Origin: Cellvibrionales bacterium UBA7375 | Lineage (GTDB): Bacteria; Pseudomonadota; Gammaproteobacteria; Pseudomonadales; Porticoccaceae | Assembly (NCBI GenBank): GCA_949487135.1 | Contig: CATAJQ010000047.1 | Coordinates: 38,221 to 102,220 of the forward strand | DNA length: 64,000 nucleotides | Reading direction: 5' to 3' | Part shown: positions 1 to 10,001 of the stretch, piece by piece | Position numbering within the stretch: the stretch's first letter is position 1 | How the letters are laid out: every line of letters begins with the position of its first letter | Position numbers and translations under genes: made by a program | The notes under the pieces: generated by a model | Seen by the model: only the letters and a program-made list of their open reading frames with translations | What the model was told of the DNA's origin: nothing | Databases searched by the model: none

Positions 1-435
1 AAAATTATTCAGCAAGATCTAATGCATATCAGAAATCGCCCCTTTAGGGATGGCCTTGGCGGTATTGAGCCTCCCTATTTTACTGAAAAAAGTGATTTTG
101 GTGTTCGTTTCAGTCGCGGAAATGGACCCATGATTGCGACAAATCCAAGTGGTATGAGAAGGGTGGCCTACGAATTAAATGATGATCAACAATTAATTCG
201 ACAATCGTGGGGTATTACTGAGTCTATGAGATACAGTGATGGAGTTTCTCTTGTGCTGTTGGAGGATGTCGAAAAAATTTTGTTTGAGCACTCAGATGGT
301 AGTAAGTTATTTAATGCTGATTGGCCGCCTCTTCGCCGTCAAAAATCTGATCCTTTGCCAAAAATGATAAGAGTTACCATTACATTAAGTAATGGGGCAG
401 AGACGTCGAAATTATTTTTGGGGGTAAGCTCTTAA
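1..435 (+). CDS. gspJ: Type II secretion minor pseudopilin GspJ, C-terminal part (truncated by left window edge)
   Basis: Open frame from base 1 to TAA at 433-435; GspJ-like C-terminus (RVTITLSNG); immediately followed by gspK with ATG overlapping the stop. Confidence 0.8.
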   Translation, partial: KIIQQDLMHIRNRPFRDGLGGIEPPYFTEKSDFGVRFSRGNGPMIATNPSGMRRVAYELNDDQQLIRQSWGITESMRYSDGVSLVLLEDVEKILFEHSDGSKLFNADWPPLRRQKSDPLPKMIRVTITLSNGAETSKLFLGVSS

Positions 436-1583
436 TGCAGTCAGGTTTTTCTAGACAGTCAGGAGTTGCGCTTGTTGCAGCCTTGTTATTGATGACTAGC
501 GTAATGTTTATTTTAGGTAATATTTTTTATCGTCATCAAGTTAATGTTGCTCAGTCGACGCTGTCAATACACCAGGATCAAGCCTATCTCTTAGCACTTA
601 GCGCAGAAAGCTGGGCTAGACAGTTATTGGAAGAAGACATGGCTGATTCGCAAGCTGATCATTTTGAGGAGCTATGGGCTCAGGCTATCCCTGCGATGCC
701 TGTTGAGGGTGGCATTGTGAATGGCTGTATTTCTGATTTACAGGGACGATTTAACATTAATAGTCTGTTTTATAGATCCCCTGGCGAGTTAAAGAACGCA
801 CTAGGCGATGATATTGCTAGCTTTGCTAAGACTTGGAATAATTTATTAAACTACTTTGAGATCCCTGTTCACCCTGGCAGAATTGAAACCATTATTGATT
901 GGCTTGATGCGAACTCTTCAAAAATAGGACCCGATGGTGCTGAGCGGGAGGAATATTCTGGTTTTTATCCACCTAGAACCCTAGCCGATTCGCCTATGGT
1001 TGAGCCAAGAGAGCTTGCTGCCGTATTTGGCTATGAAGTTTTTGAAGTCCAGCGATTAATGCCATGGCTAGCTGCGCTTCCTATTCCTCAAATTCCACCT
1101 GGTGAGCCAAAAGCGTCGGTAGCTATCAACGTAAATACTGCCTCAGAAGAGCTGCTCCTGGCGCTTGGAGATATTTACGATATGCAGTTTAGAGATGCTG
1201 TATTAGCAAAACGACCTTTTGAGACTCTGGATGAGTTCTATGGTTTGCTTGAATTCGAATTAGCATTGCCGATCAATGATATTAAACAACGCTGGCCAGA
1301 GGGCGTGATTGGTGTAGCAACTAATTTTTTTGAATTATATATTGAAGTTACATTGGGAGAGGCGAGAATTGAAGTTAGAAGCATTATAATGCGCAGTTCT
1401 AAAGCAGATTCGGTTATAATCTCCAGAGAATTGACCACAGTGGCAGCCAAAATGCAAAAAGATAGCGTAACAGGGTTGCTGGAAAAGTTGGCGGCAAGAA
1501 ATAAACTAGGATCTGATAAAAAGTCAGATAGTACGACAGACGACGAGCAAGTGCTTCCCGCTTGCGCAATGATTGGGGCTTAA
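435..1583 (+). CDS. gspK: Type II secretion minor pseudopilin GspK
   Basis: N-terminal prepilin-like segment GVALVAALLLMTSVMFILGNIFYRHQ; GspK motifs (GRFNINSL, IDWLDAN, NVNTASEELL). Confidence 0.92.
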   Translation: MQSGFSRQSGVALVAALLLMTSVMFILGNIFYRHQVNVAQSTLSIHQDQAYLLALSAESWARQLLEEDMADSQADHFEELWAQAIPAMPVEGGIVNGCISDLQGRFNINSLFYRSPGELKNALGDDIASFAKTWNNLLNYFEIPVHPGRIETIIDWLDANSSKIGPDGAEREEYSGFYPPRTLADSPMVEPRELAAVFGYEVFEVQRLMPWLAALPIPQIPPGEPKASVAINVNTASEELLLALGDIYDMQFRDAVLAKRPFETLDEFYGLLEFELALPINDIKQRWPEGVIGVATNFFELYIEVTLGEARIEVRSIIMRSSKADSVIISRELTTVAAKMQKDSVTGLLEKLAARNKLGSDKKSDSTTDDEQVLPACAMIGA

Positions 1584-1584
1584 A

Positions 1585-2724
1585 ATGATACTGCCAGTGG
1601 ACCATATTCACAATCTTGATAGTTATATCACCAATGAGGGTGAAGCTTTCGAGTCAGTGGCAGATGCTGATCTTGTCAGCATGAACCTGTGGGTGCCATC
1701 TGAGTCTGTGGCTATGCATCTTATAGATCCCCCCTCCGCACCAAAACGCAAGTGGACTGAATTGATTCCCTGGATTTTAGAAGATAGGTTGTTACAGCCT
1801 ATCGAAGAAGTGAATTTTGTACTTTGTGGTCAAAACACCGAAGGTCAATTGCAAATTTTGGTGGTTTCTGATGCAGATATTCAAAACTGGCAACGTGTAG
1901 CTAAAAATTCAGGCGTAGCCCCACAATCAATGTATCCCGATTATATGGCGTTGCCCTATGAAGAAGGTAGAATCAGTATTGGTTGGCGAGATGGGGTATG
2001 CCTTGTTCGTACAGGGGCGGTTGATGGTTTTGCTGCAAGTCCCGACATCGCATGGTCGATGATTGGCACTTTGTTGCAACAGGATGAAACACTCAGGGTC
2101 TCAATTTCAATTCCTGAGTCTGTAATCGTGCCAGAAAACATAGTTCAATTTGCCGATATTAATGATTCTTTGGTGGACTGGCAATTTTCTCAACTTCCAT
2201 CGCAATGCAATCTTTTAGCCAACAGGCAGAAAGGTGCCTTTTCTCTATCGGGAATACTCAAATGGATCCCAGCATCAATATTGGGAGTGAGTTCAATTTT
2301 GTTGGCTATGCTGTATTTTCAAACTGGCATTGAAAATGCCAGAGATGAAATTAGTATTCTTGAAAATCGGTTAACACAGGGTTATTCAAGATTATTTGAT
2401 GGTCGTAGACCATCCCCGTCGAATGTTAGGTTTGAAGTTGATCGCAATATTGCTCAATTACTCACCCAGCGTGAGAGCATACAATCGGAACCTGTTGCCG
2501 GTTTGTTGGCTTTAAATAGGTTGATGAGGGGTTGTGGGTGTCAGCTCAGTGCTCTAGATTATTCTAAAAACACCATTGTGATGCTTATTGAAAATGGCGC
2601 AGAGTTAAAAAAACGTAAACTTAATTTACCTGGCTACAAAATCGCTGTAACACAGCAGCCTGGAGGGGACGAAAATGCGATTGAGTTGCGTTTGACCTCG
2701 AAAAAATCAGGAGTCAGTCAATGA
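1585..2724 (+). CDS. gspL: Type II secretion protein GspL
   Basis: Cytoplasmic actin-like domain (KRKWTELIPWILEDRLLQPIEEVNFVL), single TM, periplasmic domain; position between gspK and gspM. ATG at 1585 preferred over 1573. Confidence 0.9.
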   Translation: MILPVDHIHNLDSYITNEGEAFESVADADLVSMNLWVPSESVAMHLIDPPSAPKRKWTELIPWILEDRLLQPIEEVNFVLCGQNTEGQLQILVVSDADIQNWQRVAKNSGVAPQSMYPDYMALPYEEGRISIGWRDGVCLVRTGAVDGFAASPDIAWSMIGTLLQQDETLRVSISIPESVIVPENIVQFADINDSLVDWQFSQLPSQCNLLANRQKGAFSLSGILKWIPASILGVSSILLAMLYFQTGIENARDEISILENRLTQGYSRLFDGRRPSPSNVRFEVDRNIAQLLTQRESIQSEPVAGLLALNRLMRGCGCQLSALDYSKNTIVMLIENGAELKKRKLNLPGYKIAVTQQPGGDENAIELRLTSKKSGVSQ

Positions 2725-3212
2725 AAGATTTCATGGGACTTATTGAAGATTTTTTCTCTGGATTAGAGCCGCGCGAGAGGTTGCTACTTAAAGTCGCTTC
2801 TGTTGTATTTGTGGTTGCTTTGGTTGTTATTTTAGTTCAGCCAAAATGGGAAGCCTACAGTCAGTTGAGTGAGCAACGAGAAAGTCTAAAGGCTGATATG
2901 GATTGGCTGCAAAAAAATCAAAGTATTGTGGCTACACTTGTTAGTGCTTGTCCTCAAGTGAGCAAGCAAAAGATACGTCAGTTGGATAGTCTTAAAAACT
3001 TGGTGCTTCGCAATCAGCTTAAAGTTGAATCATCATCAGAGAAAAAAGAAATTATACTGCTCACGGTTTCCGGCAATGATAGTAATAAATTTATTGCTTT
3101 AATGCATCAAATTGCCTGTCAGGGTTTCAGGTTGATGGAGGTTTCATTGGCTGCTGACCAAGAGGAAGCATCGCTTTTGGTTGCAGAAATTGGGGTTCAG
3201 CGTGTTAATTAA
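2721..3212 (+). CDS. gspM: Type II secretion protein GspM
   Basis: Short single-TM protein (FFSGLEPRERLLLKVASVVFVVALVVILVQP) overlapping gspL end by 4 bp. Confidence 0.88.
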   Translation: MKDFMGLIEDFFSGLEPRERLLLKVASVVFVVALVVILVQPKWEAYSQLSEQRESLKADMDWLQKNQSIVATLVSACPQVSKQKIRQLDSLKNLVLRNQLKVESSSEKKEIILLTVSGNDSNKFIALMHQIACQGFRLMEVSLAADQEEASLLVAEIGVQRVN

Positions 3213-4002
3213 ATTTATACAAAAGCATATGGCGTATTTACTTCCCTCTTTTTTAACTGGAGTTTTTGCCATAGGGTTACTTTCAGCAGTGTTAATTCAG
3301 AAGTTTCAAGCGCAGCCAAGTTTTAGTGCTGTTGAGCAGGTTCGCAAGCCTGCTAACATTACATTCAACTGGTTTGGAGGCAAAGCTGCGCCACAAAAAC
3401 AAATTGACTTGTCAGATATTCCAGAAAATTTACCTTTGGCAGATATCAACGCGCAATTATTAGGAATAGTACTTGCTGGTGATATATCTACGGCAACAAT
3501 AAAGTTTGGAGGCTCTAAAGAAGTGGTTCACTTTATTGGAGATAAGATTGAAGGACAAACAAAAATTGTTGATATTCAAAGTTATAGAATAGTTGTACTT
3601 CAAGATGGTGCTAATAAACAAATGGTAATGAAAAAGCCGGACACTATTATTGAACAGTCTAAGGGTAAAGCAAAGACTAAAAAATCTTCAGATGGTGGCT
3701 TTGCATTAGCAAATATGTTCGGAGCAGTTCCGGTAATGGCTGCAGGCACTACGGGCTTTAAGCTTAATGATTTATCTGACGAGATCCAGTCATTAGCAGA
3801 TATTCGTGAGGGTGATGTTGTTATAGGTGTAGATGGGGCTTCGATGCGCGATATAATGTCTGACCCCAGTAATTGGCAAAAGTTTAGCACTTCCACAAAC
3901 TTGCCAATAACTGTATTTAGAGACGGTGAAAAGCAGATTATTTATATCAATGCTACTAGCCTATCGGCTAAAATGATGCCAAACCTTGGATTTAAACCCT
4001 GA
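3202..4002 (+). CDS. gspC: Type II secretion protein GspC (HR and PDZ-like domains)
   Basis: TM followed by HR-domain motif (INAQLLGIVLAGDISTATIKFGG...FIGDKI) and C-terminal PDZ-like region; GTG 3202 preceded by TGGGG, alternative TTG 3181. Confidence 0.85.
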   Translation: MLIKFIQKHMAYLLPSFLTGVFAIGLLSAVLIQKFQAQPSFSAVEQVRKPANITFNWFGGKAAPQKQIDLSDIPENLPLADINAQLLGIVLAGDISTATIKFGGSKEVVHFIGDKIEGQTKIVDIQSYRIVVLQDGANKQMVMKKPDTIIEQSKGKAKTKKSSDGGFALANMFGAVPVMAAGTTGFKLNDLSDEIQSLADIREGDVVIGVDGASMRDIMSDPSNWQKFSTSTNLPITVFRDGEKQIIYINATSLSAKMMPNLGFKP

Positions 4003-4003
4003 A

Positions 4004-5950
4004 ATGAAACTCAAAATTAATAGATGGTTGAAGTGTATGAAAGTGGGTCAATTGAAAAAATGTTCTAGTTTTATCAAGCGGTTAATTACGCTAGCTATAT
4101 CGATAGGTTTTGTTATTGATGCCTTGGCTGCAGATTTAGTGAAAATTAATTTTCGTGATGCCGATATTCGTAGCGTTATTGAAAGCGTAGCTGAAATTAC
4201 CGGTGAATCCTTTGTTCTCGACCCTAGAGTAAAAGGCAAGGTAACCATTATTTCACCTGAAACAATTGATAAGTCTTTATTATATGAAGCAATTCTTTCT
4301 GCCATTCAGGTGCAGGGCTATCAAGCGATTCGCGACGGCGCAGTGACTAGAATAGTTCCTTTTAATCAGTCATTTAACCTGGCTGGGGGTGGTAATAGTG
4401 AGCTAATAACAGAAATACTAAAGGTCCGTTATGTGCAAGCAGCGACGCTAATACCTGTGTTAAAGCCTCTTATGAGTAATGGCGCACGTGTTCAGGCATA
4501 TAATCAAAGTAACTACTTGGTTGTTTCTGATATTCGGTCAAATGTTAATCGTTTGAAAATGCTGCTTAATGAGCTTGATGATCCCGATCAAACTGCAGTT
4601 GAGGTAATAAGCTTGGATCATATTTCTGCTGCTGAGGCTGTTCATATCGCAGGTCAATTAAAACAATTACAAAAGCAAGAATTATCCCTCGTTGAAGATG
4701 ACCTAAATAATCGTGTAATTGTCAGTGGTCCTGGTTCTGCTAGAACCGCATTTAAAACCATGCTTGAATCTCTCGATGTGCCTCTCAGCAAGAAGGGCAG
4801 TGTAGAAGTTATCTATCTTAATTATTCTCGTGCGGCAGAACTTAAGCCGGTACTAGATGGTCTTTTGACCTCGGAGATTTTGCTTCGCTTGGCGGGTGAA
4901 ACTACAGGAAAAGGCAGTAAAGGAGTTGCTAAAGCGGCCTATAAAGTTGAAATTGATGAGCTTAATAATGCCATCATTTTAGCCGCGCCAGCAGCAGTGA
5001 TTCGTGAGATTAAAAATATTGTTGGTAAATTGGATATTTCTCGCCCGCAGGTGTTAATTGAGGCAGTAATTGCTCAACTTTCAGAAGAGCAAGCCAATGA
5101 GCTTGGTTCTGATTTGTTATATACCAGTAAGGATAAAGGCGGTTATCTCACTAATTTCGATGGTCTGCTGACTTCTTTGGTTGGCACTGCGCTAAATGGC
5201 ACGCCAGATTCTGCTGGATTAACAGCAATTGTAGGTAGTATTCCAAACTCTTCAGTTGCTGTTGCTGGCGATTTTGACCCTGTTACAGGAAAAGGAATGG
5301 GGCTATTAATTGAGGCGCTAAAAACAGATGAAGATACCAATATCCTTTCCACACCCTCAGTAGTAACTCTTGATAATGAAGAGGCAAAGCTAACATCTGG
5401 TGAAGAGGTACCTTTTGCATCGGGTAAATATACTAGCGGTTCAAATGGTGCCAGCAATCCTTTCACAACCTATAACCGTGAGGAAGTCGGTATTCTGTTA
5501 ACGGTAAAACCGCAAATTAGTAAGGGAAATGCAATCCGTCTTGAGATTGAGCAGGAATCTTCGAAGGTATTAACAACAGATAACAATGGTCAAACCACTA
5601 CTTCTAAAAATACCATTAAAACCAACGTAATGATTGAGGATGGTGAGTTGTTGGTATTAGGTGGACTTATTGAAGATAACTTTAAAGAAGGTGAGTCAAA
5701 GGTACCGTTGCTTGGTGATATTCCCTTGTTAGGAAAGCTATTTACCAAATCGTCCAAGACGGAAAATAAAAAAGTTACAATGATGTTTATTCGACCCACG
5801 ATTATTCGAACGCCCGGGGATGCAAAAGATCTATCAAATGATAAATTTGAGCATCTAATAAGCCGTGACCTCGATGGTAAAAAGCAGAGTAAATTAAGTG
5901 ATAGGCTTAACGAAATTTTACAGGAAGGACAGCCGCAAGAGACCGACTAA
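4004..5950 (+). CDS. gspD: Type II secretion outer-membrane secretin GspD
   Basis: Signal peptide, N0 (VKINFRDADIRSVIESVAEITGESFVLDPRVKGKVTIISPE), N1-N3 and secretin domain (VPLLGDIPLLGKLF). Confidence 0.96.
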   Translation: MKLKINRWLKCMKVGQLKKCSSFIKRLITLAISIGFVIDALAADLVKINFRDADIRSVIESVAEITGESFVLDPRVKGKVTIISPETIDKSLLYEAILSAIQVQGYQAIRDGAVTRIVPFNQSFNLAGGGNSELITEILKVRYVQAATLIPVLKPLMSNGARVQAYNQSNYLVVSDIRSNVNRLKMLLNELDDPDQTAVEVISLDHISAAEAVHIAGQLKQLQKQELSLVEDDLNNRVIVSGPGSARTAFKTMLESLDVPLSKKGSVEVIYLNYSRAAELKPVLDGLLTSEILLRLAGETTGKGSKGVAKAAYKVEIDELNNAIILAAPAAVIREIKNIVGKLDISRPQVLIEAVIAQLSEEQANELGSDLLYTSKDKGGYLTNFDGLLTSLVGTALNGTPDSAGLTAIVGSIPNSSVAVAGDFDPVTGKGMGLLIEALKTDEDTNILSTPSVVTLDNEEAKLTSGEEVPFASGKYTSGSNGASNPFTTYNREEVGILLTVKPQISKGNAIRLEIEQESSKVLTTDNNGQTTTSKNTIKTNVMIEDGELLVLGGLIEDNFKEGESKVPLLGDIPLLGKLFTKSSKTENKKVTMMFIRPTIIRTPGDAKDLSNDKFEHLISRDLDGKKQSKLSDRLNEILQEGQPQETD

Positions 5951-5959
5951 GAGTGGGTT

Positions 5960-7690
5960 ATGAGCATATACCAACAGTATTTTGCCCTTAATTGCGAACC
6001 ATTTTCTATCGTTCCTGACCCGGGGTTTTTATACCCCAGTAGTCAACATCGTCAGGCTGTAGCCCATCTAAAGTATGGCCTCGATCGAGAGGGTGGTTTT
6101 GTCCTGCTTACCGGTGAGGTAGGCACAGGTAAAACCACGTTAACTCGCACATTGCTAAAGCGGCTTCCCGCACATGTGCGGGTTGCCTATGTACTTAATA
6201 GCACCCTTGAAGTAACGGATGTACTGGCCAGTATTTGTCAGGAATTATCCGTTGAATTGCCTCAGTCTTCACAAACATCTCTATCCAAAAATTGTATCGA
6301 TGCCTTAAATGCCAATCTTATTGCAGCGCATTCTGAGGGTAAAAAAACCCTGGTGGTGATAGAAGAGGCACAAAATTTAAGTCCCGAGGTTCTTGAGATA
6401 TTACGCCTACTGAGTAACCTCGAAACAGCAACACACAAGTTGCTGCATATTCTATTGGTAGGTCAGCCAGAGCTTTTAGAAACGCTGGCGCAAAAAAATC
6501 AGCGTCAACTCAATCAGCGTGTGGTTGCGCGTTTCCACCTATTACCCTTAGCTAAGACCGATGTGGCTAATTATGTTAATCATCGCTTGCATCATGCAGG
6601 AGCCAATCGGGCAATTTTTGAAAATGCGGCTATGGGCACATTGTTTAAGTTAACCAAAGGTGTTCCCCGGCTGATAAATCTAATTTGCCATCACGCACTA
6701 CTGGCAGCCTATGCTACTGGGGCTAAAACGGTATCCGCTAAATTGGTTAAAAAGGCGGCCAAGGAAATATTTGACACTCAGCTTCCACCAAAGAAATCAT
6801 CAAAAAAATGGTTGGTTGCCTTATTGATTGCAGGAATTGTTGCGGTCTTAATAACCGAGCAATACAAGCCTAATATCTCAGAAATTGAATTTGAGGAAGT
6901 TGAGATAATTGATGAAATAGAACCGCAAACTGCTCAACAGGTAGAGGCATTATTTGAGGTTGTTGAGTCGGATGAAATTTTAATACAGCCAAGTAAACAG
7001 CCTGAGTTGCCACTTGTTGAGCCAGAACCTAAAGCCGTTCAAGATCAAGATGAAGATGAAGACCAGTCAGCGGTTGCAACCCCTGTAAATAGTAATACTT
7101 TTGCTGAACTTTTTGCTTTGTGGTCGATAGAAGTTGAGCCATTATTTTCTGAAGAGGAAGTATTTGCTTTAGCAGCTATTAATAATTTGGAGGCTGAAAA
7201 GCTAACCAAATCCAATATTGACGCATTATTGTCTATCGACAGGCCCGGTATTATCTGGATCGCAGAAGACAATGGCCGATTGAAAAGTTATTTGTTGTTA
7301 GCATTAGACGCTGAGTCAGTGCGACTAAAGTCGGCTGATAACAGTCGTCGTGAAACTTTGCAGTGGTTTGCTGAGCGCTGGAACGGCGCTTTCCTATTCC
7401 TATGGTATTCTCCGTCGGATATTGAAAGTTTGCGCCTGGGAGATCAAAATCCACTCGCGCTTAATTGGCTGCAGTCTCAACTACAGCTTATTAATAGTGA
7501 TTATTTACCTTTGATTACTGACGGTAATTACACTGAAATTATTCGCGATAACGTGCTAGAGTTTCAAAAACAGCAGGGCATCCGCGCAGATGGTGTGGTG
7601 GGTCGACAAACCATTATGAAGCTAAACCAGTTGGCTAAACCCAGTATTCCAACCCTGAGTAATGCTTTGCCCGAACAGGAAAACCTTTAA
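5960..7690 (+). CDS. gspA: ExeA/GspA-like AAA ATPase with C-terminal peptidoglycan-binding domain
   Basis: MSIYQQYFALNCEPFSIVPDPGFLYPS..., Walker A GEVGTGKTTL, TM near aa 285, C-terminal EFQKQQGIRADGVVGRQTIMKLN (PG_binding_1). Confidence 0.92.
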   Translation: MSIYQQYFALNCEPFSIVPDPGFLYPSSQHRQAVAHLKYGLDREGGFVLLTGEVGTGKTTLTRTLLKRLPAHVRVAYVLNSTLEVTDVLASICQELSVELPQSSQTSLSKNCIDALNANLIAAHSEGKKTLVVIEEAQNLSPEVLEILRLLSNLETATHKLLHILLVGQPELLETLAQKNQRQLNQRVVARFHLLPLAKTDVANYVNHRLHHAGANRAIFENAAMGTLFKLTKGVPRLINLICHHALLAAYATGAKTVSAKLVKKAAKEIFDTQLPPKKSSKKWLVALLIAGIVAVLITEQYKPNISEIEFEEVEIIDEIEPQTAQQVEALFEVVESDEILIQPSKQPELPLVEPEPKAVQDQDEDEDQSAVATPVNSNTFAELFALWSIEVEPLFSEEEVFALAAINNLEAEKLTKSNIDALLSIDRPGIIWIAEDNGRLKSYLLLALDAESVRLKSADNSRRETLQWFAERWNGAFLFLWYSPSDIESLRLGDQNPLALNWLQSQLQLINSDYLPLITDGNYTEIIRDNVLEFQKQQGIRADGVVGRQTIMKLNQLAKPSIPTLSNALPEQENL

Positions 7691-8187
7691 TGTCTTATAT
7701 ATTAAATGCGCTAAAAAAGGCTGAGCAAGATCGATTGCGCGATGACCCTAAAGATTTGGAGGACTTTGCCAGTGCGCGCTGGGATCCCTACGAGCAACAA
7801 ACATCGTCCAATAAAACCGCACTTATATTATCGTTGATCGCACTGGTAGCTCTTGCAGTGGCTGTGGCTATTTATATGGATGGGTTTAAGCCTTTGGCGC
7901 AAAAAACCGAGATATTACAGAGTGGCAAAGCCGTTACACAGGCCATTGAGACGCAATCGATTGAGGTGAAGCCTACAATTGAGGTCGACCCCTACGCTTT
8001 ACCTGTATTGGATATAAGCGGGCATATGTTTTTCGCACAGGGTTCCAAATCCAACCGCCTATTTGCTAATGATCAATCCTTTAAACAAGGTGATTTGGTT
8101 GCTAATGGTTGGCGATTATCTGCTATTAGGATAGATGGCATTGAACTGGCAAAGCAGGGACGTTCAATATTTTTAGCTTACCCTTGA
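7690..8187 (+). CDS. gspB: GspB-like general secretion protein
   Basis: MSYILNALKKAEQDR start motif, TM, C-terminal GspB-type domain (LPVLDISGHMF..GWRLSAIRIDGIEL). Confidence 0.88.
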   Translation: MSYILNALKKAEQDRLRDDPKDLEDFASARWDPYEQQTSSNKTALILSLIALVALAVAVAIYMDGFKPLAQKTEILQSGKAVTQAIETQSIEVKPTIEVDPYALPVLDISGHMFFAQGSKSNRLFANDQSFKQGDLVANGWRLSAIRIDGIELAKQGRSIFLAYP

Positions 8188-8207
8188 TATAGGGTTTCTA
8201 GCTAATA

Positions 8208-8873
8208 TTAATCAACTAATTGTTGTAATTTTTTAAGTTGCTTTAGATTTTCTGAGCGACTAGCTTTTTTCCCTGAGGTCTCAGGTAACTCTTTGGGTAG
8301 TTCAATTATTAATTCTTCACCGCCCAACACACGATCGCAGTAGTTGCGATAGCAATCACTAAATAGTGGCAAAGCTTTGCGCTCGATCTCATTGGCCAAT
8401 AGATGCCATCCACAGTCGCGAGCGGCGAGATAAACGGCCGCATGCGACCAGTCTTGTGTTGCCTTAGGGCTGGGTTTATTGCAGGCTTCTAAGTAGGCTT
8501 GACGAGCACTGGGCAAACCTTTGGGCATACCCACTTGGCGACAGGCTTCAAGCATTTTATGCAGCGTAGGAAGATAGTCATTGTCGGCAATAATTTTCTC
8601 AGCCGCACCACAAATAGTATCGGCACTAAATTGCGATAGCTTGTTAAGCCATAAATTTTTAGCTAAATTTTCTGATTTGGTATTATCGCCAAAAGCACTG
8701 AAATACTGATTGTGATAATTTATTTGAAACAGCGCAAATACCTGATTGATGGCATCAATCAGTTCAGGGCTCTGAGGTGGATTTTCAGGATGCCCAGCTT
8801 CTGTCTGAGAGAGCGTCGATGATGTTGCGATCTCGGATACGACCTGTTGAACCAGATCCTTGTTGCTTGCCAT
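8208..8873 (-). CDS. Lambda-P-like replicative helicase loader (replication protein P family)
   Basis: Layout resembles phage lambda P: LIDAINQVFALFQINYHNQYF...NLWLNKLSQFS...NDYLPTLHKMLEACR...GLPSARQAYLEA...DWSHAAVYLAARDCGWHLL. Start MASNKDLVQQ at 8873 (ORF track extends to 8990). Confidence 0.72.
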   Translation of the reverse strand: MASNKDLVQQVVSEIATSSTLSQTEAGHPENPPQSPELIDAINQVFALFQINYHNQYFSAFGDNTKSENLAKNLWLNKLSQFSADTICGAAEKIIADNDYLPTLHKMLEACRQVGMPKGLPSARQAYLEACNKPSPKATQDWSHAAVYLAARDCGWHLLANEIERKALPLFSDCYRNYCDRVLGGEELIIELPKELPETSGKKASRSENLKQLKKLQQLVD

Positions 8874-9900
8874 ATTTGGTGTCCGCTGTTTGGGGTTGAA
8901 TATGTCGCGCCCACTGACGTTTAACATATTGTAAAAATTTTGTGCTCCATGAGCATTGTGCTGAGCCATTTTCTTGCCAGTAAAGCACAAATTCAGGGAT
9001 TAGTCTTTCAGCAAAACTACGTTCAATATTAGCCATCTGTAAAACATCGTAGACAGATTCATTAGGCTTCCAAGACTCACTCATTGTTTTGGGTGTTTTG
9101 TCTTGATTCATCATACCGTTAAAGAACTGCCATTGGCGGCGAACATGCTGTACAAATTTTGAGTCCCAGGTGCTGGAAACTTCGCCAGTACCACGCCAAT
9201 AGAGTATAAATTCTGGAATGGCATCTTCAATAAAATTGCTATTGATAGCGCCCTGCTTAGATAGAATATTGAGTGCATCCTGTGAGGGGTACCAGTCACT
9301 CGCCATCGGTAATTGTTTATTCTTGCGATGGCTGTCAGCCTCGGCTTGCTGCCACTGTCGCCACACTTCTTTAATGTACTTTGCTTCCCAACTGTGGCGC
9401 GGAATATTTCTCTCGCGCCAATAGGCCACAAATTGCGGAATTTGTTGCTGAGCAAATTCGTTGGTCACTCCTAACTGGGCAAGTTGTCGCAAGCAATCTT
9501 CACTGGGCTGCCAACTACTGCCAATAGTTTTTGCTGAATTTGCCTTGGGCGCTGTTTGAGCAGACCTATTGCTGACTCGAGAGCTACTTGAGGCTGCGCT
9601 GTTCTCATTAAAAGCAAAGCGAAATTCTTGATTGGTCTGAAAAGCACCGCCACCAACGAGTAAAAGCCCTTTTTCATGCAGGCTAGCCGTTAGTCGTCGA
9701 ATATCTTGCTCATTCCAGAAGGGGCTTAACTCTAGCAACTTCTGACCGGGTATGGATGTCCAAGCAAAGCCACTGCTGGCTACCTGCTCAGAATGACTAG
9801 CGCATTCTTGCAGAATTTGCAGCAGTATCGCTTCCTCTAAACCTAAAGTAGCGGCTAAAGTTGGCGAAAAAATAATTGATTTTTCGGGTATTAATGACAT
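8785..9900 (-). CDS. DnaT-like protein with N-terminal winged-helix-like region and three tandem DnaT ssDNA-binding-type domains
   Basis: Three repeats: SWQPSEDCLRQLAQLGV..IPQFVAYWRERNIPRHSWEAKYIKEVWRQWQ; DWYPSQDALNILSKQGA..IPEFILYWRGTGEVSSTWDSKFVQHVRRQWQ; SWKPNESVYDVLQMANI..IPEFVLYWQENGSAQCSWSTKFLQYVKRQWA. Confidence 0.8.
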   Translation of the reverse strand: MSLIPEKSIIFSPTLAATLGLEEAILLQILQECASHSEQVASSGFAWTSIPGQKLLELSPFWNEQDIRRLTASLHEKGLLLVGGGAFQTNQEFRFAFNENSAASSSSRVSNRSAQTAPKANSAKTIGSSWQPSEDCLRQLAQLGVTNEFAQQQIPQFVAYWRERNIPRHSWEAKYIKEVWRQWQQAEADSHRKNKQLPMASDWYPSQDALNILSKQGAINSNFIEDAIPEFILYWRGTGEVSSTWDSKFVQHVRRQWQFFNGMMNQDKTPKTMSESWKPNESVYDVLQMANIERSFAERLIPEFVLYWQENGSAQCSWSTKFLQYVKRQWARHIQPQTADTKYGKQQGSGSTGRIRDRNIIDALSDRSWAS

Positions 9901-10001
9901 GTCGTTACTTTATCAGAAACATTCCGAATGAACGAGAAAATAGTCTCTTTGACGGCGAATGGTTTTGTAAAATTGAGATTGAAAATAGCCTCTGTTTAAG
10001 T

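Noticed and set aside
9111-9455. 114-aa ORF inside the dnaT-like gene
   Set aside because: Same-strand alternate frame of a clearly repeated domain protein; no recognisable motifs.
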